From Talaromyces rugulosus (Eukaryota; Ascomycota; Eurotiomycetes; Eurotiales; Trichocomaceae), in assembly GCF_013368755.1 (NCBI RefSeq), contig NC_049563.1:3844001-3908000 (forward strand): a stretch of DNA of 64,000 nucleotides, written 5' to 3'. Below are positions 49,665-59,695 of the stretch, piece after piece. Within the stretch, counting starts at the first letter, position 1. Each line of letters starts with the position of its first letter. The notes beneath the pieces are model-generated. The model was not told where the DNA came from, made no database searches, and saw only the letters and a list, made by a program, of their open reading frames with translations. The position numbers and the translations under genes were made by a program.

Positions 49665-50380
49665 TCGTTTTGAACTCAGATCAATTTTCGCCATTTCCAG
49701 ATTGTTGTTTGGTGGCTTGGTGGCTCGTTTTTCAATCTCTTTTGTATTGATAATTTTCGTTTTTCCAAATCGGTAGCTCATTATTTTATGCAGTTCCTGC
49801 TAAAACTTTGATTTTTTCATCCCAAGGAATTATATTCTAAAGAACATGAAGATATGTCTTGAAACGCATCTTGCCTGCCGCTTAATCCGTAACCTCGATT
49901 GGTAGAAAAGAATGGCTGCTGGTGCTAGGACGAGGTGGCAAATGTAAATAAGATTAACACGGATCGATGCTTTAAACCATGGAAATTAACTTCGATTATT
50001 GTATAGCGCTGATCGCTTTTCTCTGCTACAATTCTCCCTTTTTATTCTAACATTACAACTGCAACCGTAGCGAGATCAATAAAACACCCCTAGCAAGACT
50101 CACCACAACACATGACATAAAATAACGAATGACTACCCTTGAACCCTCGCTAACACATGAAGGTGAAGCTAATGGGAAGTGGTATTCAAAACGTGAATAT
50201 CAACAGAGCGAAATGAGTCATCATTTGGCCATGCGTGATTGGCCACGGAGGACGCAAGAATGATAGACGTCATTTTGATCCTTCCAGTATTATTGACACT
50301 TCCCACTCGACACTTTCCACACCAAACAACCACCTCTTGCCCTCTACACCTAGTTCATCTGCAAGGTTAAATCTGTCCTC
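49665..50380. other. Intergenic region, no gene seen
   Basis: AT-rich to about 50130, then the likely promoter of the small gene that starts at 50381. Confidence 0.4.
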
Positions 50381-50774
50381 ATGGCTGATGCCAATTCTTC
50401 GGTAAGTCCACAAGATATGATTATCGCCAACATATTAACGTTGCGCTTTGAAGAATCGCTCGGTGAGCCCGCCGCCTAGGTGGACAATGGACCCGAAAAT
50501 GCTTGACTATGAGAATGAGTGGGCTGCGGAAAGCGGCTTTGGATACGCTCTTGCTGCCCAATATGGTCTTAAAAACTGCACTCCAATCATGTGTGAGACG
50601 AGTCGTTCCCATGATAGCGGATTGATATTCGAGAGTGAAGGGAAGTTCTATTACCATGACCAGTTAACACCGGGTCTCTATGTTGTTTACATTCGTCCGG
50701 AAACCTTGGAAGACATTATCGCTGTGATGAAGGGTGAGAAGAAGGGTCGGATTGTCAGGAAAGAGGTCATGTGA
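50381..50774 (+). CDS. Small protein of unknown function, 2 exons, 113 aa
   Basis: Exons are 50381-50401 (seven codons) and 50454-50774; the intron has GTAAGT and an AAG acceptor. The protein begins MADANSSNRS, continues with PPPRWTMDPKMLDYENEW and CTPIMCETSRSHDSG, and ends with an ILVF-rich part (YVVYIRPETLEDIIAVMKG). I do not recognise it. It has no signal peptide or membrane span. The acidic, coding-looking stretch at 50875-50997 might be a further exon if a weak donor (GAG|GTCATG) near 50765 is used; that is speculative. Confidence 0.5.
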
Positions 50775-50874
50775 CTGGTAGAAATGCACCTGCCGTTCTT
50801 ACAGTAGATGCGGTCCGGTCCGTATGTCCTAAGAACCACTTAGGGCTCAATATGAGAGATTCTCCGTTGCCCAG

Positions 50875-51371
50875 GTATATGACGCGAAGGACTTCACTGA
50901 GGCGAGTGACGACTCTGACTCCGACTCCGACCCCGACGTTGAGACCGATTATGAAGAACTGTCTGATGACTACGGTTACTCAAAATCTGACTAGGAAGGC
51001 AAAGATCGAATGCGTTATTGTTGGGAACGGTATGTCGTGGCTGCACCTCTGTAGTATATTTTTTCTAACTGGGTTAAGGTTAAGAAACACAAGAAAGCCC
51101 GAAGTACACTAAGAACGATCCGCCTGAACTGGAGTTATCCTCTCTATACTGTAACAAAATGGATATTGATAAAGTTCTTCCGGTTCTGCCTCTGTCTCTA
51201 GAACGGAAAGAATGGGCGGAGGCTTCTGGGTATCGGCAAGCTAAGCACTCTTGGACAGGACAGGCTGAATGGCTGGTTGATTATCACAAGAAGAAGGAAT
51301 TGGAAACGTTGGGCGTTGACAGAAAGGTGCCCAAGGGCGAGGGAGCAGCTGGAGAGCGGAGCAAGAAATAA
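50875..51371 (+). pseudogene. Remnant exons: acidic segment and a prp2-like C-terminal tail
   Basis: An acidic reading (YDAKDFTEASDDSDSDSDPD, then DYEELSDDYGYSKSD) ends at a TAG at 50995-50997. After intron-like signals (GTATGT near 51029; CTAAC and TTAAG near 51066-51080), a frame at 51159-51371 begins MDIDKVLPVLPLSLERKEW and ends [29 protein letters not shown]. The last ~30 residues are nearly those of the Prp2/DHX16 C-terminus at 46.2 kb. Whether this is one decayed multi-exon gene or two pieces cannot be told from sequence. Confidence 0.45.
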
Positions 51372-51881
51372 TTTATACCAACGAATCGCGCTTTTTGAGG
51401 GGGGGCGGTGCGTACCGCTCTGTATCCGACTAGATTACCACCAACTTCAGGCCCACATGAGAAGCAGGGCCTCCAGATGCCAGGGAGATTGTCCAAGTGT
51501 CTGTATTTTCTGAGTGCAAACCCTGGGAACTGCTGGGTAGGTCACTTTGCACCATGTGCGAAATACCTTAAGGCTATCTATCTATCTACATAGTTGGATT
51601 TGTCGATCACATGTGTCTACCACAAGGTGTTATTCACTGTTTAAAGTGCACTATAACATGAAGTCCAAAATAATATGAAACCATCTACATAAATACTTGA
51701 AGTAATCCTCAAATGCTCAGAGCCTATAGGAAAAGGGAGATTAGTAAAACCCGAGCGGACCTCGGCACAAACTCCAAGACCCACCGAACTTCTCCGCATA
51801 TCAACCTCCCCGTCCCCAGCTCAGAACCCAACTCTTTTTATTAGGAACAAACTGTCAAAAACAAACCAGAATAACATCGCC
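51372..51881. other. Intergenic region, promoter of the cytochrome b5 gene
   Basis: No gene is seen; a G-rich run at 51399-51407 and a TCTATCTATC repeat near 51573-51588. Confidence 0.4.
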
Positions 51882-52234
51882 ATGTCCGAGAAATACACGC
51901 CCGCCGATGTGGCTAGCCACAAGAACGACGAGAACGGCCTCTGGATCATCATCGACAGCGGCGTCTATGACGTGACCAAGTTTGTCGACGAGCACCCCGG
52001 TGGCAGCAAGATCCTAAAGCGCGTGGCCGGCAAGGATGCGTCGAAGCAGTTCTGGAAGGTCAGTCTCTCTCTATCTCTCCTTTCGACGTCTAAAGCCTAG
52101 TCTATTGCCCAGTCTGTCTGTCGTGCGTGTTAGTATTTGGACTAATTATCGCACAGTACCACAACGATTCCGTCTTGAAAAAATACAGCCCCAAGCTGAA
52201 AATTGGCGAAGTCAAAGATGCTGCTAAGCTATAA
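51882..52234 (+). CDS. Cytochrome b5-like haem-binding protein, 2 exons, 84 aa
   Basis: A minimal cytochrome b5 domain. Exons are 51882-52058 and 52157-52234. It starts [14 protein letters not shown], then [15 protein letters not shown] and the haem-ligand motif DEHPGG (His ~38), then GKDASKQFW. After the splice comes [10 protein letters not shown], which provides the likely second axial His (~61). There is no membrane anchor, unlike ER cytochrome b5, so a soluble electron carrier or stand-alone domain is likely. It is short but complete. Confidence 0.9.
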
Positions 52235-53011
52235 GCTTTTTTAAACAACGAGGACCGTCGTGGTGGTCAAGGCCGGTGGATAATATCCGATGTCTTAAAC
52301 CCAGGCCGGGGTGTAATTTAACCGGCCCCTTGATTGGTATATACGCAGAGACAGGGGTGATTGGAGGATAGACATGTTTTCGTTGCATTGTACAGTCACA
52401 TTGTCATATATTACAAACTTGTCGGGTTTTGTCCTTTACATTGCTGCAAGAATGCTGATACCGCCAGTCGCGGCTGATATAGAACAATCGCATTTTTTTA
52501 AAAAAAAAAAGCCAAGAAAAAAAAGCGTCTATGGGCTTCGATTTATTTTTCTTTTTATTCTTTGCATCTTGTTTCAGAAAATTCTGATTTTGACAGATGT
52601 CAAATGCGCAACAAGCGCCCCAATCGCCTGTCTTGTCAGCTTCTCCCAAGGTCCTCGAGCACCTTGCGAGCAACCGCCAACCACATATCTAGCTGGCTCG
52701 GTGAACGCCGCGCCTGTTCCTTGCCCTAGCATCACCCACCTCGCTAACTAGTCATGCGGACTTTGATAGGCCATGGCTGGTCTAGCTCCAAGGTTCCTGG
52801 GAGGTCCAGTCAAGCCTTTGTTCGGCTGCATCCGCCTTCTAGACTCCAGGGTAGTTTTGTTTGCTAATACGATGACCAGGTCGCAAGGTCCTCGTTGAAA
52901 ATTTTCTCTTCGTGGCGGCGCATATAAACATAGAGCCGCCTCTCTCTTTTCCCGAGTACTCATCAATTAGTTGTCAGACAGTCTCATCTCCTTCCTCTAC
53001 TCAAGCAAGTC
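52235..53011. other. Upstream region of the ZIP transporter gene
   Basis: Contains an A/T homopolymer stretch at 52493-52530, the CAAGGT cluster listed separately, and a TATA-like CATATAAAC at about 52920-52928. No gene is seen. Confidence 0.4.
52647..52889. promoter_or_regulatory. Cluster of four CAAGGT zinc-response-like half-sites
   Basis: CAAGGT at 52647-52652, ACCTTG (inverted) at 52661-52666, CAAGGT at 52789-52794 and CAAGGT at 52884-52889, upstream of the zinc transporter ATG at 53012. The core AAGGT is the half-site of the yeast Zap1 element ACCTTNAAGGT. Four copies in under 250 bp is far above chance (about one per 2 kb on both strands). Confidence 0.55.
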
Positions 53012-54067
53012 ATGGCTAGCTTCGATCCCAACAATGTCGATCTCGACAATGCCGACATGGCACAGGTCGTCTGCTATCTCAATGCCGGAGGCAACGAGTA
53101 CAACGGACACATGGGAGCCCGCATCTCTGCCATCTTTGTCATTTTGATCTGCTCGACGCTGGCCACGTTCTTCCCCGTCGTAGCAAACCGTGTACAGAAA
53201 GTCAAAGTGCCCGTGTACGTGTACCTCTTTGCACGCTACTTTGGCACAGGAGTCATCCTAGCCACTGCCTTTGTTCACCTGCTCGACCCTGCGTACGATG
53301 AAATCGGTCCGGCGTCTTGCGTGGGCTTGACTGGGAACTGGGCGGTATACTCGTGGCCGCCGGCCATTGTTCTTGCGTCCATCACCGTCATTTTCCTCAT
53401 GGATTTCACTGCTGAGCTGTACGTCGAGTCCAAATACGGAATCAACAAAACCGACGACAGGACCAGTGTCGTCCACGAGCACGACCATTCAATTCCTCCT
53501 CCTTCTCCTCGCGCTGCCACGAAAGACACATCCTACGCAGAGGAGGAGCGCGATGACGACTCGATCGCGGCCGAAAAGTCGTTTCGCCAGCAAATCGCCG
53601 CGTTTCTCATTCTCGAGTTTGGTGTCATTTTCCACTCTGTCATCATCGGCCTGAATCTCGGCGTTGCAGGAGACGAGTTCTCGACCTTGTACCCGGTCAT
53701 CGTCTTCCACCAGAGCTTTGAGGGACTGGGTATCGGGGCGAGAATGTCGGCGATTCCGTTCAAGCGCAGTAGCTGGTTGCCCTGGGTGCTGTGTCTGGCG
53801 TACGGACTGACGACCCCGATTGCTATTGCTATCGGCTTGGGAGTGCGCAATACTTATAACCCGGGATCCAACACGGCCAATATCGTTTCCGGCGTGTTTG
53901 ATTCCATCTCCGCGGGCATCCTGATCTACACCAGTCTGGTCGAACTGCTGGCACGAGACTTTTTGTTCGACCCCTGCCGGACCAACGATCGTCGTAGTTT
54001 GGGATTCATGGTCGTCTGCACTCTGCTAGGAACCGGTGTCATGGCTCTTCTCGGAAAATGGGCGTAA
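53012..54067 (+). CDS. ZIP-family zinc transporter, 351 aa
   Basis: Plasma-membrane zinc uptake protein of the Zrt1/Zrt2/ZrfA type. A single exon gives eight predicted hydrophobic spans (first at IFVILICSTLATFFPVVA, ~residues 40-58). FARYFGTGVILATAFVHLLDPA carries metal-binding His of span 3. The long cytoplasmic loop has a short histidine motif (HEHDH, ~150). Span 4/5 carries HSVIIGLNLG (~207) and HQSFEGLGIGAR (~234), with the conserved His and Glu of the ZIP metal path. The C-terminus is complete (ALLGKWA). The ATG is the first in frame and gives the family's length. Zinc-deficiency induction is suggested by the upstream CAAGGT cluster. Confidence 0.93.
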   Translation: MASFDPNNVDLDNADMAQVVCYLNAGGNEYNGHMGARISAIFVILICSTLATFFPVVANRVQKVKVPVYVYLFARYFGTGVILATAFVHLLDPAYDEIGPASCVGLTGNWAVYSWPPAIVLASITVIFLMDFTAELYVESKYGINKTDDRTSVVHEHDHSIPPPSPRAATKDTSYAEEERDDDSIAAEKSFRQQIAAFLILEFGVIFHSVIIGLNLGVAGDEFSTLYPVIVFHQSFEGLGIGARMSAIPFKRSSWLPWVLCLAYGLTTPIAIAIGLGVRNTYNPGSNTANIVSGVFDSISAGILIYTSLVELLARDFLFDPCRTNDRRSLGFMVVCTLLGTGVMALLGKWA

Positions 54068-54206
54068 CCGGCTTCAAATAAAGTTCATAATCTGCTTGGA
54101 AGATTCTGTTCTACCACTACCACTACCACTACATGTCAAATAGATACAATTAGATACACTAGTTCTTTTATTCTTCTAATACTATTTTCCCCTTTTTCTC
54201 TTTTGA

Positions 54207-54941
54207 TCAATCCCCCCTACGCATGCAAACCGTCGGCCAAACCCCCTTGCCCCCATACTTTCCCAAATCAATCAAGACCTGGTCAACATCCTGCCACCCA
54301 AATTTCTTGTACAGCGGATACCCGGCCTCGGAGGCTTCAAGATAGGCCTTGTCCAGAGCCAGCGCGGTGGCGTCGTCGAGCCCAGTCTGGATCAGCTTTT
54401 TGCCGACGCCGATGCCTTGATAGTCTGGATGGACGACGAGGATTTCCAACCCTGCAATATTTTTACTTAGAACTCTGTTGAAATAATGTTTAAAGAGTTG
54501 TAAGAGACAAAAAAAAAGGAACATACAAGCAAACCTCTGCCCACCCATATACTTCGTCTTGGTCCGCGCCATCGCGCCAAAAAACTCATTGCACGCCTGC
54601 GGATTCCTCGCAAACTCCCACGGTTTATCCTCCCAGGTATCTTGCTCTGGGAAGGGCTCTGTATAAAACCTCCATCCGCCAAAGCCTACCACTTTCCCTT
54701 CCTCCTGGGAAACAGCCTTGTAGAGGCGTACCTCGGGCATGGTGCGCATGCGCTGGATCAGCTCCTGCGCGCGAAAGGACTGGCCGGATTCAGTGGGAGG
54801 GCCGAACATGACTCGGCCCATGCTGGTCGAGGGCTCTTCGGCAGTTGGGTCGTGGAAGCCGATGGCCTCGACCTGGGCGAGGGGTAGAGTGTCATCTTCG
54901 GTGGCGCGGGACACGCTGATGGTGATGTTTTTGGGCGGCAT
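54207..54941 (-). CDS. GNAT-family N-acetyltransferase, 2 exons, 219 aa
   Basis: Exons on the minus strand are 54941-54527 and 54451-54207, summing to 220 codons. The acetyl-CoA binding motif VVHPDYQGIGVGKKLIQ (about residues 145-160) is intact and follows LEIL, a typical beta strand 4. The C-terminal part (YLEASEAGYPLYKKFGW) is the usual GNAT end. The N-terminal half is less conserved (MPPKNITISVSRATEDD, then FGGWRFYTEP). The substrate is unknown; this subgroup of fungal GNATs is common and mostly uncharacterised. Without the intron the frame would continue into a hydrophobic intron translation. Confidence 0.85.
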   Translation of the reverse strand: MPPKNITISVSRATEDDTLPLAQVEAIGFHDPTAEEPSTSMGRVMFGPPTESGQSFRAQELIQRMRTMPEVRLYKAVSQEEGKVVGFGGWRFYTEPFPEQDTWEDKPWEFARNPQACNEFFGAMARTKTKYMGGQRFACMFLFFCLLQLFKHYFNRVLSKNIAGLEILVVHPDYQGIGVGKKLIQTGLDDATALALDKAYLEASEAGYPLYKKFGWQDVDQVLIDLGKYGGKGVWPTVCMRRGD

Positions 54942-55151
54942 TGTTATTCTTGGAACGGAATTTACTTGGGGGGGTTTTAAAAGGAATCGTGGGCTAATTT
55001 ATAATTTTATATCAATCAATGGTTGATACTAACATGTATAAGAACTAGCCAATTATAAGGAGATGCAAAAACAACTTCCTAATCGGGCGGCGGGGAACAA
55101 CAGCGCGTATCCTATTTAGGATCGGGGAAGAATGTAACCTATTGGTTGATG

Positions 55152-55169
55152 ATAATAATAATAATAATA
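55152..55169. repeat. (AAT)n microsatellite
   Basis: Six AAT units. Confidence 0.85.
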
Positions 55170-56691
55170 CATCAATTTATGTGTCAATTGACGTATTTAG
55201 CACGTGGGGATCATTAATAGTACGGTTTACATAAAAGTGCAAGAAGAAAGGTTTCCATCAGATGTCAAAGTTGATAAAATATACATGAAGACTTCAAATT
55301 CCCTAATTTCAATTGCTACAGCCCCCATTGCTAGAAACATTGCTGCTTGACACTAGACAGCATTTCTCTATGTTAGTATCCTATGTTGGAGCGATTTTCT
55401 GTTCAATCCATTGGTGTACTATGCTATCAGCTGCAGAAATTGTAAATACAATTACTATCACTGATAATCAATATAACAATATCAACTGTCTCACGCAAAG
55501 TAGTTATGGTGATTCCAGACCAAATATTGAATACTAGCGCAAATTGATGAGAACGCAGAGCTGACTTGGAATTTTGTGAAATCTCTAGGGACTAGCAAAT
55601 ACGGTTCTATCGTATCCGAATGACAGTGAGGTTATGAAAGGCTTTTTCTTACCATGCTTTTCTACGCTGTTTCTGAGTTGTGGATGCGTTCCCTGCTCCA
55701 TCTTGGACCGCTTTTGAACGTGATGCATCTTGATGCATGTGCACTGAGACATCCGGGATCAAGGGATCAAATCTGCTGCATTTACCAGCGCCGGAATCAA
55801 AGCGTAAACACTTTCATATACGAATATGAATCCGGTAAAGCGCAGTTACTCCTAGCCTTAATTTTGATCCCGTTCGAATCGGAAGAGCATATCCATTATC
55901 CTAAAGGCGAGAGTGATAGTTGTTGAAAAGCTTTGGCGGAGAGTCCTTTAAGTATATAATAATGCACAGACCGAGCAATTTGACTACTATTTGCACTTCC
56001 TCTATCTACGAAGTTCGAACGGTGTGCTGCTCCTGATCCAATATTCCATTATCAAACTGACTTATTCAAAGGCGGACGCTGCTAAAGAAGAAGAAATTGG
56101 TGCTCGCCTCGTCGCCACGGAATATATAGGCGTGGCAGCACTCACAAAATCCTAGACATTGTATATGAAAATATTACTGATAGTCTTTAATCTTAGAGCC
56201 AAAAAAGTCCAGATAAACTATTATAGCACTTCTTGTCGACAGTAAGTCGATGGAATCAGGTCACCTGACCGCGCTTCTCCAGAAGAAGCACCGCTTGCAC
56301 GCAAAGGAAATTTCCCCCCTAGATAGCTTGGTCTTCTAAGTAATTCAATAATATTCTTGGTTCACATTCTGAAGCTTTATGCACCTCTTGCTTGTCGTAT
56401 TCGACAATTCTGTAATTAAACAAAGGAATTTTTAAGAACTTACACAGCAGAAAGGCTAAAAGAAGCCCTACTTTGATGCAGAAATCGGTAAGTTCCGGTG
56501 ATAATTGTAGAATTTAACCTATAAAAACAATATTTGAAGCAAAAAAAATAACTGATAAGTACACTCACTCACTACATAAAATCTCAAAGCCATCAAGGAA
56601 ACATTGTTTTTAAAATTCAGGCATAATTCAGGTTTACTTGGGTAGAATGGCTGTGAATTGTTAGTGTCCTGTTTTAGGGGAGTATTGACAG

Positions 56692-56911
56692 TCTATCTAC
56701 AAAGTCATGAATCGATTATAACCAGCCGGTGGCACGTCAGGACAGTGGCATATCAGGCAATGCCTGCTATACATACAAAGAAATTGTAAGTGGCCTATTT
56801 GAAGGGAGGCGTTAACTATCTATATTCAGAGTTATGGATCTATAATGAACAGGCGGTGGCACATCAGGGCGGTGGCATATCAAACAATGCCTGCCATGCA
56901 AATAAAGAAAA
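56692..56911. repeat. Two imperfect ~95 bp direct repeats
   Basis: A unit at about 56692-56783 is repeated at about 56817-56911. Both contain TATCTA..., a GGTGGCAC(A/G)TCAGG core, (A/G)GTGGCATATCA and CAATGCCTGC, with about 20% differences. They lie just upstream of the C2H2-exonuclease pseudogene. Between 56950 and 57015 a shorter degenerate repeat (TATCCTAGGTCATC type) follows. Confidence 0.6.
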
Positions 56912-57045
56912 GTCTTCTCTTCTAGGCAGCATCAAATTTCTTACCTGTCCTAGGTCATCTCCTATCCTCGTTCATCATCTATCCTAGGTCATTCATCACC
57001 TATCTCAGTTCATTTTCGTCACTGTACTGATCAACCATAGCCGAA

Positions 57046-59695
57046 ATGGTAAGCAAACCGTTTTTGGTCATCTGTGGAGGAATAATAGACTAAGATCTTG
57101 ACTTCAGGCAATTCCGTGCATCTATGCAGAAGAAGAACTCTGCGATGAGACATTCAACACCGAAGTTGAGGCTTCCAATCATGCTATTGTTAGCCATAAG
57201 TCTTATTACAAAAGGACCAGAGATGGTTTAATTATCTGCCCGTTTTTCAACTGCACGGACACATTCCGGGGTCCTTCCCAAGTCAGAAACCATGTCTCTT
57301 CTCATCACTTGGGACAGGAAATTCCTTGTCCCATTGTGACTGAGGACGGTTGCAAAAGAAATTTCTCGTCCTGGGGCTTATTACAAAACCATGTTAAGCA
57401 CCAGCATCGCCCACGACAGCAAGTCTGTCCAGAACCTGGATGCACGTCTACTTTTGTCCACAAGGTTCATCTAAAGAAGCATGTCGAGGTTATGCATGAC
57501 AATAGTCTGCCATATCCATGCTCTCGGGCCAAGGAGCTCGGCTGCTCCCTAAAGTTCTCAAATTTTCGCCAGGCAAGAGCACACGCGCGTCAGCACTTTG
57601 GGGAGAAATTTCCATGTCCTCTAGCCAAGGAATATAATTGCTCTAAAACGTTTTCAAGGAAAAGGAATGCAGACAGACACTCACATGTGCATGAGCAGTC
57701 AAAGGAGAGGTTTCCATGAGGGCTAGCTGAGGAGCACAATTGTGCTAAAACATTCTCAAGGCAACATTCTGCAAACGCTCACTCATTGTCGCACACTAAT
57801 AAAATACAAAAAATACATCCATGTCCCCTGGCGAAACAACACGATTGTTCCAAAATGTTCTCTACAGCTACCCAGGCAAAGACCCACTCAAATATACACT
57901 TGGGGACCACACTTCTGTGTCCTTTGGCCGAGGAGTTTAATTGCGACAAGCTTTTCTACGATATAGCATATGCAAAGAAACATGGACAAGTCCATACTAA
58001 GCACTTTCTATGTCCACGGATAGGATGTATTGACCGGTTTGCATCTCCACGAGAAGCTCGGCAACATGCCGAGAGTCCAAACCATCGGCAGATAAAACTC
58101 TTCTTCTGTCCTGTGGACACGTGTGTGGTCGCTATCACAAGAGAACCATTGACCGCATTCAAGATCAAAGAGCATCGCAGCTTACATATCAAGCATGGCC
58201 ACATTGATGAGTCTACGGAATTTACTCCAGAACCAGCGACCCAGCCTCCACTTTATAGCGAATTCCCTTTGTATCGGGAAATTATCGAGCATGGTGCCTT
58301 GGAGGACACTGGCGGTGATTATGAGGTTGATGACATTGATACGAAGAGCACTTCTGATGAGAATGATATTGATGACGATGACGAGGACCTTCCGGATTAC
58401 GAATTTGACCGTGGAATCCTTAGTAAGGAACATCGCCTACAAATCCTTCAAGTAAATAATCTTCTCTGGAGTATGTCAACTCTACTCTTTACCCCTTACA
58501 CATCAGTCTAACTGAGTTTCGATGCAATAGGTTCTAACAAGGATGGCGGGTTCCGGTTTACAAATCTGGGCCTCAGGTGTAGTGGCCCTACTGGAGGAGA
58601 AGCTACGATGTGTTTTGAGTGATGTCCAACTGAAACAATAATTGATTTGGATACCGTTCGCCTCGAGAAAGTCAAAGCACCTGGTTTTAGGTTTCTTCTT
58701 AGTGGACGTTGTGTTGGATGTTTAATCCAGTACCGTCTACTAACGTTACTAAGACTGAACAATATACATCCTCATCAAGAGCCAGTCACAGTCTGCGGAA
58801 TCAAGGGCTGCGTAAGGCCCCATTTCCGTAGGTACCAGAGCTGCTTTATCCATCTATCCACTGAGATATTAGGAAGGGGAAAAGGGGCCGAAGACATTGA
58901 ACTTTTGAGAAAAATGTTCAAGTCCGCAACCAGCAGAGAGTGAACAGTCCACGATAAATACAAAATTGTGCAGAACCGAGCCAAAGAAATCAAAGAAAGC
59001 AAAAGACCTGGGACCGATCTAATTGTCTTGGATGACGAATATTCACCTTCGTCACGTCAACTTTGGGAATTTGCTATGATCGAACAGGTTTCAGGCAACG
59101 TCCTGATAAATACGACTATTAATCATCGTACAATAAACCATATCGCACCAACAGGTCTAGACATTCCATTCCTGTCCTTATGAGCATTCGCAAAGAAAAA
59201 GCGGTTTATTCCTCACGCCGGGAAATTAGCCACATGAATGTCGACGAAGTGGCTTCTAAGATCCAAGAAGTAGGGATCACCCAAGACACGGTCATCCTTG
59301 TCTATGGGTCCCATAGCTTTGACTTGGTGATTCTAAGAGAATTCCTGGAGTCAGGTGGATATTTCAATCTTCTTCCACCGGATAAAAATTGCATCCCCAT
59401 GGTCAAAATCCTTCGGCCAAATCTCAATGATCGACTACCAGGAGGGAAGATGTTTCCGCTGAAGCTCGAAATGCTGTTTCCTATCATGTTTCCTCGACAC
59501 AGCCTAGTCGGGTTGAATCACCAGGCATTGCCTGATTGCCAACAGACCCGACTGGTGTGTATGGCCTATGAAGAGCTCTGTAGACCTATTGCAGAGCGGG
59601 GCCAGGAATGGCAACCAGACACGATCACGCACACGGCACAAACATCCATCCTTGGCTGGGCTGAAAAACGCTCATTGACGAGTCCCATAAAATGA
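57046..59695 (+). pseudogene. C2H2 zinc-finger / DEDDh exonuclease fusion gene, broken
   Basis: Exon 1 seems to be only the ATG (57046-57048), followed by an intron to 57107; a second intron lies at 58471-58530. The frame encodes about eleven C2H2-like fingers in 57108-58200. Most are of the C-x7-C-x12-H-x3/4-H form (PCPLAKEYNCSKTF), others C-x4-C (VCPEPGCTSTF). An acidic linker (DDIDTKSTSDENDIDDDDED) follows. Then comes an exonuclease-like domain with LIVLDDEYS (motif DxE), HSFDLVILREFL and NHQALPDCQQT (HxAxxD). It is broken by in-frame TGA codons at 57717, 58620 and 58941 and a frameshift near 59165-59180. The first TGA replaces the leading Cys of finger 7. No known function; this architecture is not familiar to me. 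Confidence 0.75.

Larger units (their letters stand above)
54942..57045. other. AT-rich region with no supported gene
   Basis: Contains an (AAT)n run at 55152-55169, several short open frames without motifs and a direct repeat near its right end. A 35-codon, protein-like stretch ending EEEIGARLVATEYIGVAAL at about 56075-56155 may be a relic of a gene. Otherwise nothing recognisable. Confidence 0.45.

Noticed and set aside
55654..55926. Plus-strand open frame of 90 codons
   Set aside because: In an AT-rich gene-free region, no family resemblance, no splice or start support.
57717..58943. Selenocysteine or programmed TGA readthrough in the C2H2-exonuclease gene
   Set aside because: Fungi of this group lack selenocysteine insertion as far as known, and a frameshift near 59170 also breaks the gene; decay is simpler.
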